The position numbers and the translations under genes are program-made. Positions 44,171 to 55,865 of a DNA stretch of 64,000 nt are shown in pieces; within the stretch, counting starts at the first letter, position 1, and every line of letters begins with the position of its first letter. The notes below the pieces were generated by a model, which saw nothing but the letters and a program-made list of their open reading frames with translations, did not search any database and was not told the origin of the DNA. Source of the stretch: Clonostachys chloroleuca (taxonomy: Eukaryota; Ascomycota; Sordariomycetes; Hypocreales; Bionectriaceae); the NCBI GenBank assembly GCA_037952775.1, contig JBANAY010000003.1, positions 29,202,001-29,266,000 of the forward strand. The letters run 5' to 3'.

Positions 44171-47100
44171 CTATTGATCGGTCACATTCTGAGCTTCTCT
44201 CGTTCGAGACACGAGACGCTCCGATGGGACTAAGCCCCCAACACTCGCAGCCACAACGCCTGGCATACCCATCGCAGAAACCATGGGTAAGACTCGCCGC
44301 CGGTCCATTAAACTACCGCTCCTCACCTTTTCCAGCAACGCGAGATCATCTCTGATTGCAAATAGTGCGGTATCGACGCTATAATTTTCAGCATCCAAGA
44401 GAACTGGCAACAGGTCGTCCCCAATCTTTGATTTCCGGTGGAGCCGCAGCCAAGAAGGCCAGTGTTGTTTGATAGATTGAAGCGATCTTTCGATGATGGG
44501 GTCAGGGAATAGGCGGATCAGAACACCAATTGGGATAGAGAAAAACCCTATAGTAACAGAGAGTGCCCATTGTGTCCCATTCATTCGGACGACGACAAAG
44601 GCATCACCGCCAAAAAAGATGATAATAAGCTGGCCAGCGGTCATCACAGACATCATAAACATAAACCAGTAATTGCGGTGTAGCCCCTCAAATATGTTGA
44701 GCTGATTGTCGATACGGCGGCTGTTGACCAACTTGAAGATCTGCATGAAGACGAAAACGTTGAATATGAAGGTCCTGAGCTCCCGTTCCGGGTAATCGAG
44801 GAAGCTGGGCCCTGCAAACCACAAGACAACGCAAACGATCAACTGGAAGATTGATTGTCCTATGATCATCTTCCACATGGGAAGCGTGATTATAGACGCG
44901 TTTCGAGGCTCGGGCTTCCGGTGGAGGAGACTTCCGGTGGGCCGGTCAGTGGCGAGGGCGAGAGCAGCGAAGGTATCCATGATGAGGTTTACCCACAGAA
45001 GCTGGACGGCGTTTAGGACCGGCGTTCCCTCGTCGTCTGAAACGGCCGACACGAATGTGATGATGACAGCTGTGATATTGACGGTGAGCTGGAACTGGAG
45101 GAACTTTTTGACGGAATCGTTGATAGCACGGCCCCATGCAAGAGCCTTGACGATGGACGAGAAGTTATCATCCATAAGGATGATGTCCGAAGCCTCTTTG
45201 GCTACTTCGGTGCCTGCGACGCCCATGGAGAACCCAATGTCAGCCGCTTTGAGAGCCGGGGCGTCGTTTGTTCCGTCACCAGTGACTGCAACAATCTCCC
45301 CGAGGTTCCTCAATGTCTTGACGAGGATGCGTTTGTCTTCAGGGCTCGCCCTTGCGAGTACACGAATACCCTTGGCAGCCGCTGCGCAATCGGATCCGCT
45401 AAGTTGATGAAACTCCGAGCCTTCCATCACTAAGCCTAGCTCACCGTGCTTGAGGATGCCACACTCTTTAGCAATGGCTCTCGCAGTTTCTATGTTGTCG
45501 CCTGTGACCATCTTGACAGTAACGGAGGCAGAGTGGCAGTCTTCCACAGCTTTAGGAACACTCTGTCTGACGGGGTCTTTGATGCCAATGATGCCAATCC
45601 AGGTCATGGCTTGAAAAACGTCGTCAAGCTCTACTCTACTTGAGCTGGAGTCACTACTAGTCTCGGGTGGCCAGTGTGGAAAGTCACGATATGCGAGGGC
45701 GAGGGTGCGCAAAGACTGGGACGCGTAGCTGGAAGTGATGTGGCTCAGGACCTGCTTGTGCTCATCTGTTAGAGGCGTCGATACCAACGCCTTCGCGGGG
45801 TTGCTTAGCGTGAGAGTGCTCGCACATCGGGTTAACACAATCTCAGGTGCGCCCTTGATGAATAGTCGATACTGTTTACCCCATTCATCATCTCCATATC
45901 CATCTCTAGGGAGCTCGATGACAGCCCCCATGCACTTGCGGGTGGAGATAAATGGGAAGAGTTGCTTGACTGAGTGGTTGGCTCGCTCTATTTCAAGAGG
46001 ACCGAGGGCAAAAAACCGGCGGACCCAATCCAATAAAGCAGTTTCTGTTTTCGTACCGATGAAAACCTTTCTTCCTTCTTCCTCTCCCTCGAAAGCTGTG
46101 GTGTTCACAGCAATGGCAGTCTTGAGAAGATCCCGATACTGTGCGTCCAGCGTGGATGAAAGCTGGCCTACTGGGACTTCAATTGCTGGCTCGGTTTTCT
46201 CAACATGGGCCAATTTTCCCTTAACTATATGCTTCTTCTGGTCTTCTCCCGAAGTCAACACACCGGTTTTGGTTTGGTGGTGAGCTTGTCCACCACCAAA
46301 CCGAACTTGACCCTCTCCCAAGGCCCCTGATACGATAGTCATAACATTCTCTGTTAGAGTCCCCGTCTTATCGGAACATATGACCGTTGCGTTTCCCATC
46401 GTCTCGCATGATTGCAAATGGCGGACGAGATTGTTTTCCTTCGTCATGCGTTTAGTAGCAAACGCCAACGATAGCGTCACGGCCAATGGCAACCCTTCGG
46501 GAACAGCAACCACGATGATGGTGATGGCGGTGATGAGGATGTGGAGGAAGCTCTGTCCCTTTTCTTCTGGGCTACGGTTGTCTTTAGGTAGCCGAGCAAG
46601 GAACTCAATAAAGAGCACCAAAAAAAGCAAACCGCCGGCTGCACTTCCGAGCTTTGCAATGTAGCCTAGACACGAACTCAGTCTTGTTCCAGCTCCCGCA
46701 GTCATAATCGCACTGGGGCGGGGCTCAATAGGATGCAAAAATGGTGAGAACTAACCTGCCAAGACGTTGAGCTTAGACTGTAAAGGCGTGAGTCCAGGGT
46801 CGTCACGAAGACATCATAGTTCTGCCGAGGCTCGAGTTTCTGCCGACCGCCGTTACAAGGAAGGATCCCACGCCATCAAGTACTTTAGCCCCAGAGAGGA
46901 TAAATGGGTCGAGTTCCTTGCGATTCGGTGCCTCTTCCTGTAGAAGCGAGCGCATTACCTCATCTCCCGGGACCTTCTTCATCAAGTCAGACTCGCCTGT
47001 GACGGAAGACTCATCGCAGCTGAGGCTGTGGCCGTTGATGAAGATTCCATCAACGGGAATGATGTCTCCTGGCTCTACAAGCATGACATCTCCTACGAGA

Positions 47101-48017
47101 ACATCATGCACTGACACCGTTGCCGCCTTGCCCGAGCGGATCACCTTGACAAGCCGATCCTCCTTCTTAGAGTTCAACTTCCTGAATTGACGCTCCTTCT
47201 GCCAATCGTTTAGCGCACCGACGACGACCACAATGGCGACGGCGGTGATGATAGCCACGCCTTCAACCCACTCTACTTTGGCGCCTTCATCGTGTGTCTG
47301 GCCGAATGTTTGGTATAGCCCCAGGGCTAGTGAGATGACGGCGGCGATGCTGAGCAATATCAAGACTCGGTCTCGAAGCGCAATCAACACCAGCCGTAGA
47401 AAGGACGTTGATTTACGGTCAGGCAATCTGTTGATCCCAAATACACGCTTGCGATCGATGAAGCAGTCAACTCCCCCATCACGGTTGTGAGGCTGGTTAA
47501 TACCGGGCTGCTGTAGATTGGTTGAGGATTCCTGTGGGCTGCCCGGCGTTCCTGCCACCAAATCTGAAGTCGCCTGTTCAAAAGTGATGATTCCCAGAGG
47601 ATGTCTCTCATCAATGCTCAAACCACCCTGGCGATTGGTTTGTAGGCCTTTCTCCAGCCCTGACAGCCCCCCTAGTGCTATAAATGCAGCTAGGCTCTTG
47701 GGATTGATTAGCTTCCCCAGTTGTCCTGGTGAAAATGCAAAGGGTTCTTTGTTGATGTTGAACAGAAGCTCGTCTCCTGGACTAGGTTGAAGTGCGTCCG
47801 CGTTGCCATTCTGGGTTTCCAGGAACACGAGCCCGGTTTCCTGGACATTGCTGGAGCTGATATGAGAGGTGCAGGATGAGACTCCGGAATCTGCTTCGAG
47901 CCGCACCGTTGGAACTATCAATGCATTTGAGGTCCTTTCGGGGGATGGCCGAGAAGTTAAGAACATCGTTATTATCGAATAGGATATATTAGCTGCGATT
48001 TGAAGAGGTTGCTTCAA
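44171..48017 (-). pseudogene. plasma-membrane-type Ca2+ ATPase (P2B), with a small frameshift
   Basis: Two long frames form one P-type ATPase. The 5' part (48017-46803) holds membrane helices (LRLVLIALRDRVLILLSIAA) and the actuator loop CDESSVTGES. Its frame ends in TGA right after GRTMMSS. In the next frame the protein resumes as LRDDPGLTPLQSKLNVLAG, so about 2 nt are missing at 46806-46812. An 89-nt intron (46667-46755) follows, then YIAKLGSAAGG and the rest. The 3' part has the phosphorylation loop CSDKTGTLTENVM, the hinge TGDGTNDAPALKAADIG and further membrane helices. Fungal P2B pumps export Ca2+ to vacuole or outside. Everything but the frameshift is intact, so it may be a new pseudogene or a sequence error. 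The start may be the internal Met at 47966. Confidence 0.85.
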
Positions 48018-49731
48018 TACTGGGTTTTCTCCTTTTAACTATAGACCGCCGAGATATGTGGCGTGATGGTAGGCGATTGCTGTGTGAGCAGAGCGATTTA
48101 ATTAACATGACATTATATGATCCAAAATCATGAGATTTTGACCTGTATGCTCAAGAGGCATGCCACGATGTTCCGTGGAGAGGAGGGCAATAAATACACG
48201 CCAATATAACTTCTCCTCGCCTCTCGTAGCTCACAAGAACAGGGAAGCACAAGTCAGGTTTGCTCATGATTCTCGCCAATCATAGAGCGGTTGTTGCACT
48301 GCCTCTTTGCAGGACACCCTTCTTTTCGAGTCTTCCTCATCGCGCGCGTCGATTGGTTGGCATGATTTAAGCTTGGAGAGTTTAGGCATAAATACAAAGA
48401 TTTAGGTTGCAGTAGTCACCAAGCCTAACAACGGGTGGCGATTTAAGGTTTACATGCTTAATTAGTGTGTTCAACAATGATGTCGTGATGATGAAACGGG
48501 TGGCAGACCTCATCTGTTCACGCACACTTTGAGATTACTGTAGTGAGGCTATGCAACCGCGCATAGCGGCAAAGTATCACATCGTGCACGGCGTATAGCC
48601 TAACAATGATTGGTGCCGTCAATGGAGGATTGATATCAAGAGTACGTCAGACAAAGAAAGGCAGACTCCTTAGGGATAGAGACGGGACCGTTTACACAGC
48701 CACCGGAGGGGTTGAATCTTCTGTTCCCTATTGACCTTGAAGCGGGCAAAGTGGCACCCGAAAGATTTAATGGAATGTCATTGAGGGTAGAAATTTAGCG
48801 GGCCACACTTATACAAGAAGACAGCTTATATTTCCTCCTCGTTGCTGAGGGAGGAAAGATTTGAGGGACGTCCATTTCTGACAAACAGAGGTACAGGCGA
48901 GTGCTCTTAGCTTCCAGAGAAATTCCACACTGCGATGCTCTTGCTTTGCTATCTTCTACACTCTCACAGGCAGCGCAAGGCATGACGCAGGTGAGGGAGT
49001 GACGTGTCTATTCCCCAAATAGACAGCGAAGGTCTTCTCATTCTTAGTAGATTCGTTTTTCCAGCCAAGTATACTGCGAGACATTGGGTCTTTGAAGATA
49101 GATACCAACGTAAAGTTAGAGTGATGATTAGGATGGTCAAGGCTTCTCTTTAGTCCCTGGGTCCCGAGAATCAGTTGAAATCAAATAGTTGAAATTCAAA
49201 CAAATGCCCGCATAAAGTATATAGTAAGGGTTATGGACAATTACCACACTAGAGGAATTTTATTTTATTATTTAATCATTCTAGAGCTGCCTGTAGTAGA
49301 ACCTTCTCTTTCATACACAGCAAGAAGAGTTGAGAAAATGATACGTATGCAAAACTCTTGCCAATGTTTCATGCGAGACTCGCCCTCGATCCTTCGTTAT
49401 GACGCGACCCTTGCGACAGGTGGTATTAGCTCGGCTAATGCTACTCTGGAAGGAATGTGACATTGGCGCGCTACGCTCGAGATGAAATCATTGGGTGTTT
49501 ACTCTAGCATTTGCCGCACAATGTAAGCAGAACTTGGAAGCCCCGTTAGCGTAAGGATCTAATGTAGATCCTCTTTGCTCTCGTTGGTAGTTTGGAACTT
49601 CTCCCGACGGAGGCTGGGCGGTAAGAAGTCCGGTTGGCCGCCACATATAAAAGACCCAGCATTCGACGACAATTACAACACCGTTTCTCATAATTACAAC
49701 ATCAAAACACTTTCAAGCGCGGCATTTCACG
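48018..49731. other. intergenic
   Basis: Promoter region of the Ca2+ ATPase on the left and of the cysteine-rich gene on the right. No other gene is supported; frames at 48795-48983 (-) and 49233-49460 (+) lack family features. Confidence 0.4.
49644..49653 (+). promoter_or_regulatory. TATA box of the cysteine-rich secreted protein gene
   Basis: ACATATAAAAGA lies about 80 nt before the ATG at 49732, a good match to the TATA consensus at a plausible distance. Confidence 0.6.
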
Positions 49732-50004
49732 ATGAAGCTGTCTGTCATTGCTCTTACAACTATGCTTGGCCTTGCCGCTGCGTAAGAATTCCTTTTGTCA
49801 TCTCTCACCTTCTGGTTTAAGTTGAGCTAACATTTGGGAATTAGCGAATGCTACGAGGGCTTCTGGTATGCTGACCGCAACACCCGTGAGCCCTGCGCGG
49901 CCACTTGCGAAGTTCAAAATGGAGGAAAATGTATTCTCGATTGCCCTGAAGAGATCGACCCCAACTTCCCACTTCTTTGCGCAGCAACCTGCCAGTGTCC
50001 ATAA
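49732..50004 (+). CDS. small secreted cysteine-rich protein, effector-like
   Basis: Two exons (49732-49781 and 49845-50004) with a 63-nt intron (GTAAGA...ATTAG, branch GCTAAC) give 69 aa. The signal peptide is MKLSVIALTTMLGLAAA, cleaved before ECYEG. The 52-residue mature peptide has eight cysteines at mature positions 2, 17, 21, 29, 33, 45, 49 and 51: three CxxxC pairs and a final CxC. Eight cysteines suggest four disulfides and a stable secreted fold. The CxxxC, GxC and CxC elements recall cysteine-stabilised alpha-beta peptides, but the last spacing is too long for a standard one. Small secreted cysteine-rich proteins often act in host interaction or antibiosis. A TATA box lies about 80 nt upstream. 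Family unknown. Confidence 0.85.
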
Positions 50005-51811
50005 GCATTAGGGTAGGGTCTGAAAAAAATCAGCGAACTAAATAGAAGGTAGCTGTTTCAATTCTCAAATATTTCCTAAGATAGAACCTAAGGGCCAAAG
50101 ACATTATCTTTTTAAAGCTAGCTATCACCCTAGCTTTTTCTATATAATGAAGTTTCACCAGTTCTGGGAATAACTGACTCGTCTTTTTTCAACCTCCCCC
50201 CTACTTATGCGCGGCGAGGTAGCTTAACCATGAAATACTTCTAAAGCCCCTGCTCTATCTATAGAAACATACCCAATAATGCCATTCTGAACCCTTCTCA
50301 GGGTTCTATTAGAGTCAAAGGACCAACCAGGCATCTTGGTTTGAAACAGTATCAGTTCATCTGGAGCATCGGAGTCTGCAGAATCGAAATCCGAGGAACC
50401 AGAATATGGAAAAACAGAATCTATGGAACCCGAATCTGGAGAATCAAAGTGATGTACTTGAATCCGGATTTGTTGCAGAGACTAGAGACGCCTACTTGAT
50501 AGGATACTCTGGTGCTGCGCCTTCACGGGAGCAATGCTATGTTTGTTGATTGGAGTACAAAAACTAGCTTGTCGTTCGAAATAGACAGGAATGAAGGGCA
50601 AAGGTGGTCGCCCCTAGTTAGTGGCTTGATGTTGGAATTCTTCTCTTGTTTAGGAATTCACGCAGTCAAGCTCTTGCATGAGATACCTAGATTCTTCCTT
50701 CGGCCACATAAGAGCCTCAGTCAACACTAGATTCGCCGCCGTTGCTTTCTTGCTAGGTAAAAAGAGCATACATCTCAACTTCGGACCATTAGTTGCCATT
50801 CTTAGAGCCATCTTGGGTTCTACAGGTGTTGAGAAGCTCGCATGTCAAGGGGGTTGGCAAAGTCATCGTTTGGGCACTCTCCCTGTAATCCCATTTTGGT
50901 AGCTCGAGGGTTATTCCCTTACTCTAAGTGTGCGCTCGCTGTTGCTTGAGGCCCGGATCCTGTATGTAATTTAAACACGGCTGTAGTTCGAGCAGTGAAC
51001 CAATAAAGTCATCGTCTCAACGCCCTTGATAACGGGTAGCGCTCCAAAACGGCATCTACAGTTGATTTTCTGATTGGTCTTTGTGCCCGACTCCATGAAG
51101 AGCACGTTTCCTCCTTCAGAAATAGTATATGGATTTGAAGGTGGCATCGGGAAGATGAGATGTGATATTGACCCAGAGCAGGAAAGGCATCGTCCTCTTC
51201 AACGGAGAAGGGGGCAGCAGCTTCAATACGCAAAGCACAAATGGCACTCTTTTCGAGCTGTAGTTCCTCAACAAGCTCCAGAAAAGCTTCAGCGTTGCGT
51301 CCTGTCCGGAGACTCTGAGGGCATATAGCATATGGCTTCTTCTTTCTAAGGCTACTATTGGTGGTTCGTCAGGCAAGTGACAAAGGGGACTGAAGGGCAG
51401 GGCTCAGAAGCTTCTCTTTTCGAGGAAACACTACCGTTGCTTTAGCACGGCCAGTTTTAAGTCAGACGTTGCAGGCACACTGACGAGGGCCTGTTTATTC
51501 ATTGAGTTGAGTCGTCGGGCCCTGGCAGCTCATATTGCTGTCAAACTTTCCTCTTACGTCTAGAGCCTGAACTCCCGTGCTTGTCAGCTATGATCAGAGC
51601 ATCATCGGCCTGCTCCTGTATAAACTCGTGACTATCGTAGCCGCTGACCACGAGGTCAAGCTTATGAACTCTTTACTTTGGATGTAACAAGGGATCAATA
51701 TTGCTATTCTTTGTTCATTGTACACTGTTAAGTGAAAGGCGAGGAGACTGCACATTAATCCAAGCCTAGAGAGCACATGGTCTACCACAAGCCGCAATAT
51801 CCCTGCTGGTT
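50005..51811. other. intergenic with low-complexity relic and repeat copy
   Basis: About 50345-50455 has degenerate GAATCTGGAGAATC-like units that would encode Ser/Glu-rich sequence but lack an upstream start. Dispersed-repeat copy C is at 51498. No intact gene. Confidence 0.4.
51498..51590 (+). repeat. dispersed repeat, copy C
   Basis: It begins TTCATTGAGTTGAGTCGTCG, then GGCCCTGGCAGC, and later shares GAACTC and CGTGCTT with copy A. About 13 kb from copies A and B, same orientation. Confidence 0.6.
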
Positions 51812-52896
51812 CTAAGTCCTCTCATCATCAACGAATTTTGACATCCCTTCCGGAATAGTATTAACGGCCTCAACGGTGGCGTTCTTGAAACAGCTCATCT
51901 TTCCAAAATATACACCATGATCAACTGGATCATATTTTATGAAAGGATTCGTGTTACAGAGGAAGTTCAAATTACCAGCACAGGTCTTGATATCCTCAAC
52001 CGGCCAGTGCTTCGGGTCGCTTGGGTTGCCAGTGAGCCAAATCTCAGGAGAAGTGTGACGGTACCCAAACAGTTGCCAAGGTGGGAGGCGAGGGACAGGA
52101 TCGGCCTGGTGTGTCACGCGATACAGCTTACCGGGCGATTGACTGATGTAGTCACTGATGATGTCGTTTCCCACTCGGGGCTGCCCGTAGGTGTAAAGGT
52201 CGAGCTCGTAGCCGTCACTTCGAAGATGAGCTGCCGCCACTGCCGCAATGGCCCCTCCTAGAGAGTGTCCAACTACCTTGAGACGAAAATCCGGATGGAT
52301 GGCCTGGGCTTTATCTATCGCAGCACGGACATCCGCAGAGAGCTCGATCCAAGCGTTGTAAAACCCTAGATGAAACTTGCCGCCAGGGATCAGTGGCTTT
52401 TGACAAGAGCAAAGTTCAGGTTGGTTTCCCAGTTTTGGTCAGACGCTGTACCTCGGGCTGCGAAGATGATCTCGTTGCGAGATGGGACCACGGCCACATA
52501 GCCAGCGATATCGCTGTTTGCTGCCGGCCCAGTGCTATGAAGGGCATACAATGGTCAGTACTTCACTCCTAACATCATTGCAAATGCTCGTTGCGTACTT
52601 GAAACTCTGAACTATGGTCCCTGCGTCCTTCAACACTTCATCGCAATTGGCTTCGCAGGCCACTGGTTCCCCAGCTGGAGTGTTCGCATTGCAATAAGTG
52701 GCCGCTGCATACTCGGAATAAAGACTGAGTTCCTCCGGGATCGGGACACTCTCTGAAATGTATTTAGCATTACCGGGAGACAGACATCAGAGACCTATCA
52801 AACTTTACCATTTTGTTTCTTGTAGAGTTCATTTTCCACGTTAGAGGCAAGCAGGCCACTAGTAAGTAAACTCGCGACAAAGATTTGCGACAACAT
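51812..52896 (-). pseudogene. secreted class 3 lipase, 1-nt frameshift
   Basis: Three exons: 52809-52896, 52599-52752 and 51812-52535, with introns of 56 and 63 nt in frame. A signal peptide (MLSQIFVASLLTSGLLAS) leads to ELSLYSEYAAATYCNAN and IAGYVAVVPSRNEIIFAARG, as in filamentous-fungal lipases and feruloyl esterases. After NWETNLNFALVKSH the frame stops; one nucleotide later it continues as LIPGGKFHLGFYNAW. One C appears to be missing at about 52391-52397 (AGCCACTG where AGCCCACTG fits). The rest is complete: nucleophile VVGHSLGGA, acid QADPVPRLPP and histidine VDHGVYF. Such enzymes split esters of fats or plant cell walls. A fresh pseudogene or a sequence error. Confidence 0.85.
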
Positions 52897-53411
52897 TGCA
52901 GTCAATAGAGAGATAGCAGTATGCCTCTAAGCGTAACTTGACATGACATTGCTCAAGTGAAGAGGCATAGATTTATCATATTGAAACGGACTAGCGGCTG
53001 TGGCTTTATACGACAGAATCGCCTTGGTTTATGCAATAGCCCATGCGACTCCCTGTAAGAATTAAGTCATTATGCAGGTGTCTCGGTGAATTAGGTGCAT
53101 AATTCCTGTAGCTACTATGTATAACGACGGCCGAATTGACATGACAGAACAAGAGGCATAAATGCTACAAGGGGTGTTGTGGAGAGACATGTTCTGCTTA
53201 GGGACATTAATCGCTCCCCCGTCTTACGGTCTCACAATGTGGAAACTGCCCACCCCTTACTAATTCGGGAAAGATGCCCGGTGCATGCCGTAAATTTGTC
53301 TCACAACTACGTATCTCTCTTTGAGGAATGTGCGACAGGCCTTCCAGCTAGTGGAATTTTACCCCCTTTAGATACTTTAGCCGGAAAGGGGGCTCTATAC
53401 ATACCCACACG
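52897..53411. other. intergenic
   Basis: Upstream region of the lipase gene. No gene or repeat seen. Confidence 0.4.
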
Positions 53412-53873
53412 ATGAGGGAAGAGTCGCGTGACGCTGTAACTGTCTTCCGGCAAGCAACAATTCATGCTCTTCTGGCAAAATACCGACATAAGGTTAGAGC
53501 CACCGTCCGTAGGGCACTATATATATTAAATCAAGAAAACGAGACTAAACCCGCGGTCCGTGATCTGGAAGAAAGACATGAGGAGAATTTACGGATGAAA
53601 ATTGTCAGCATCATCTCCAAGTTGAGCAATGCCCTCAAAATTTGTCACCCGCAAATTTCAGTCATCCATCCCTTACTTTCCCGAGATAGTGAATCGGCGC
53701 CTGTCGTATCATCAATATTGTTTGTCGTGCTATACTCCCATCAGAAGTCTGCCGATGACCGTCGAGTAGTTTCTGATTCAGCTGTCCGTGGTCGCTCGGT
53801 CACAAGATTATGCATTCTAGTCCATTATGTCAAGACTGAATGTCTCGTAGCGATGTCTCCACTTGAAGCCTAA
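53412..53873 (+). other. open frame of 153 codons, doubtful gene
   Basis: It encodes a basic N-terminus, a helical middle (HEENLRMKIVSIISKLSNAL) and no known motif. It has no signal peptide. No neighbour supports it, and the region to 54452 has further short frames with stops between, so it may be part of a decayed gene. I do not recognise it. Confidence 0.25.
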
Positions 53874-55865
53874 AGGGAGCAGAAGAAGAATGCCGTTGAA
53901 AGTGGCATCAATGAGGATGAGCTGGAATTTGTGAGTTTAGAGACCTTGTAGTAGGTGCTTGTGCTGGCTTTCTTGCGACCGAAATCATTGTGCCCAGTCA
54001 AATGCTGCGCGCTAGCAAATGCAATAAGAATATAGTTGATCGTGACTTCAATGGCCGTTTCTATGCCGCGTAACTTTATATCGATCTCCCTTAGGATGAA
54101 CCTGTTCTTTGCTTTGAGTTCTTTCTATATTTGACATTAATTCTGGCAAGACATTAGTGAGGCGATCGAAGTAGCCAAGCGAGATTCGGCTTATCAGAGC
54201 TAAGAGGAGACAAAAAAGCAACTGCTGATGTTTGAACCAGTATGCCAATTTGGCAAACCGCTTTCAGTCGGTACATTGTCAGACTCTGTGTGCCGTCCTT
54301 GGGTACAGACTTGTGAAGCTAGGCCAATGAGTGCGAAAATGATGATGGTGAAAGTGAGGACGGGTCATTTTGACGTGATCCGTGAGTTGGAGGCCAAGAG
54401 CAAACATATATTCCCGAATGAGAGGTCAAACAAGACCATTCATAGCAAATAGGGAAGAGAAATCAGAGCCTAGCCGTGGTGTTGGAGTTAACTCAACTTT
54501 CTAAGGCAGTGTGAGGCAAACAGACAGCCTTATCGTCAAGGAAAGGCCTGGTACTGGCACTTGGCCAATCTATCCATGCTGTCGAGTTATGTTCGTATAG
54601 TGGAGTCAAGGGTGATATGGATCATGATAATGCCCTAAATGTTTCGCCTTGGAATCTGCCATATGGAATCTCCAAAAGCGGTAAGTGCCGAGTGCATCCT
54701 ACCCCATATGTGGACAATTACTTATCTGATATAGCTGGGCTCGCTCCCTGTTTCCTCTTTTACTTCAACGTTTGGTCTGGTAGCTTATCTAGAGCTTCCT
54801 CTCCGCTTCCCTCCCCGTGAGGGCTGATCTGATCCAAGTCCTCACATTAGCCTGTCCGACGTCCCTGCTGCTCCTAAGGCCCTAACCCCCGGATCATGTC
54901 CCTGGAAGCGGCCATTAGCAGCCGTTAGCCTTGAGGAAACATACAAAGACTTTCACCAGATGATGGTGCCTGCAGATCAGAATACAAGTTTGAGCGGGGC
55001 CGTGACATGACTAGCCGCAGGGGTCTGACGCTCGCTCGGAACTACCTGCCTCATCCTTCACGGTTGCTCTCCACACCGGCTTGCTGGTTGCTATCATGGT
55101 CTTACCCATGCTGGTGAGATTCCTATGTTTCTTGTACGTAATACCCCAGGATCCCCAGGATTTCGGCGGCGCCCTAGGCCTGGACTGGGCCAAGGGCAGC
55201 ACTCCAGAATCCGGGGGTTACCCTCCCATGAGAAACACAAATGATGACCGGGCCTTGGCAATGAATTGTCAACACCATACTGTCGGAATCTAGAAGGGGA
55301 GCTAGGCTTGGCAAACGGCCGTGGAGGCGGGTCGAGATAGTAACTCAGCACTTGGGAAAATACCCTCCGCGCAGGCATTTAGATCCGAGTCTTATCGCGG
55401 CACCATGCACCACTTCTTACCCCGGACCAAGATAGAGAACGGCTGGCTAGCTTATCTCTCGGCCCAAAGCCAGGGAAGGTGCTGGCGTTGTTTACCAATC
55501 TTAGACGGGGACATTCTCTATCATCTGGAACACACTTCCACGTCGATTGTAGCACTAATCATTGAGGCTTGTATGGTAACCGCCATGTTTCGCGTTGAAT
55601 CTCGAGTCCCTAGACCTTGCGATATGGCAACGTCACCGCTGATAACGAGAGACGTGTCCCTGTCCTTTGGCTTTGGAAGTCTTTAGTACATAGGAGTGGC
55701 TGAGTATTATTGTCGATTGCTCCTGGATCCCATTTGGCCTAAGATTATATATTCACTGCCGTCCCTCTCCATACCTCTTGCTAGCATCTTTTAAGCCTCT
55801 CATCTTTTCCACGCCCATTCTCATACTGTTCATTATCTGCTCAAACAACAAAATATTCGGTCACA
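53874..55865. other. intergenic, promoter of amino-acid permease
   Basis: No supported gene. Frames at 54228-54452, 55081-55293 and 55321-55686 (+) overlap others and lack family features. Confidence 0.35.

Noticed and set aside
44862..46664. Several plus-strand frames of 65-182 codons within the Ca2+ ATPase
   Set aside because: Antisense shadows of a strongly conserved P-type ATPase frame.
49732..50004. Naming the cysteine-rich peptide a defensin
   Set aside because: CxxxC, GxC and CxC elements are present, but the distance from the GxC cysteine to the CxC pair is much longer than in standard cysteine-stabilised alpha-beta peptides.
50345..50455. GAATCT-type degenerate tandem units coding for Ser/Glu-rich sequence
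   Set aside because: No start codon in frame and a stop just upstream; too short and degenerate to support a gene or a satellite.
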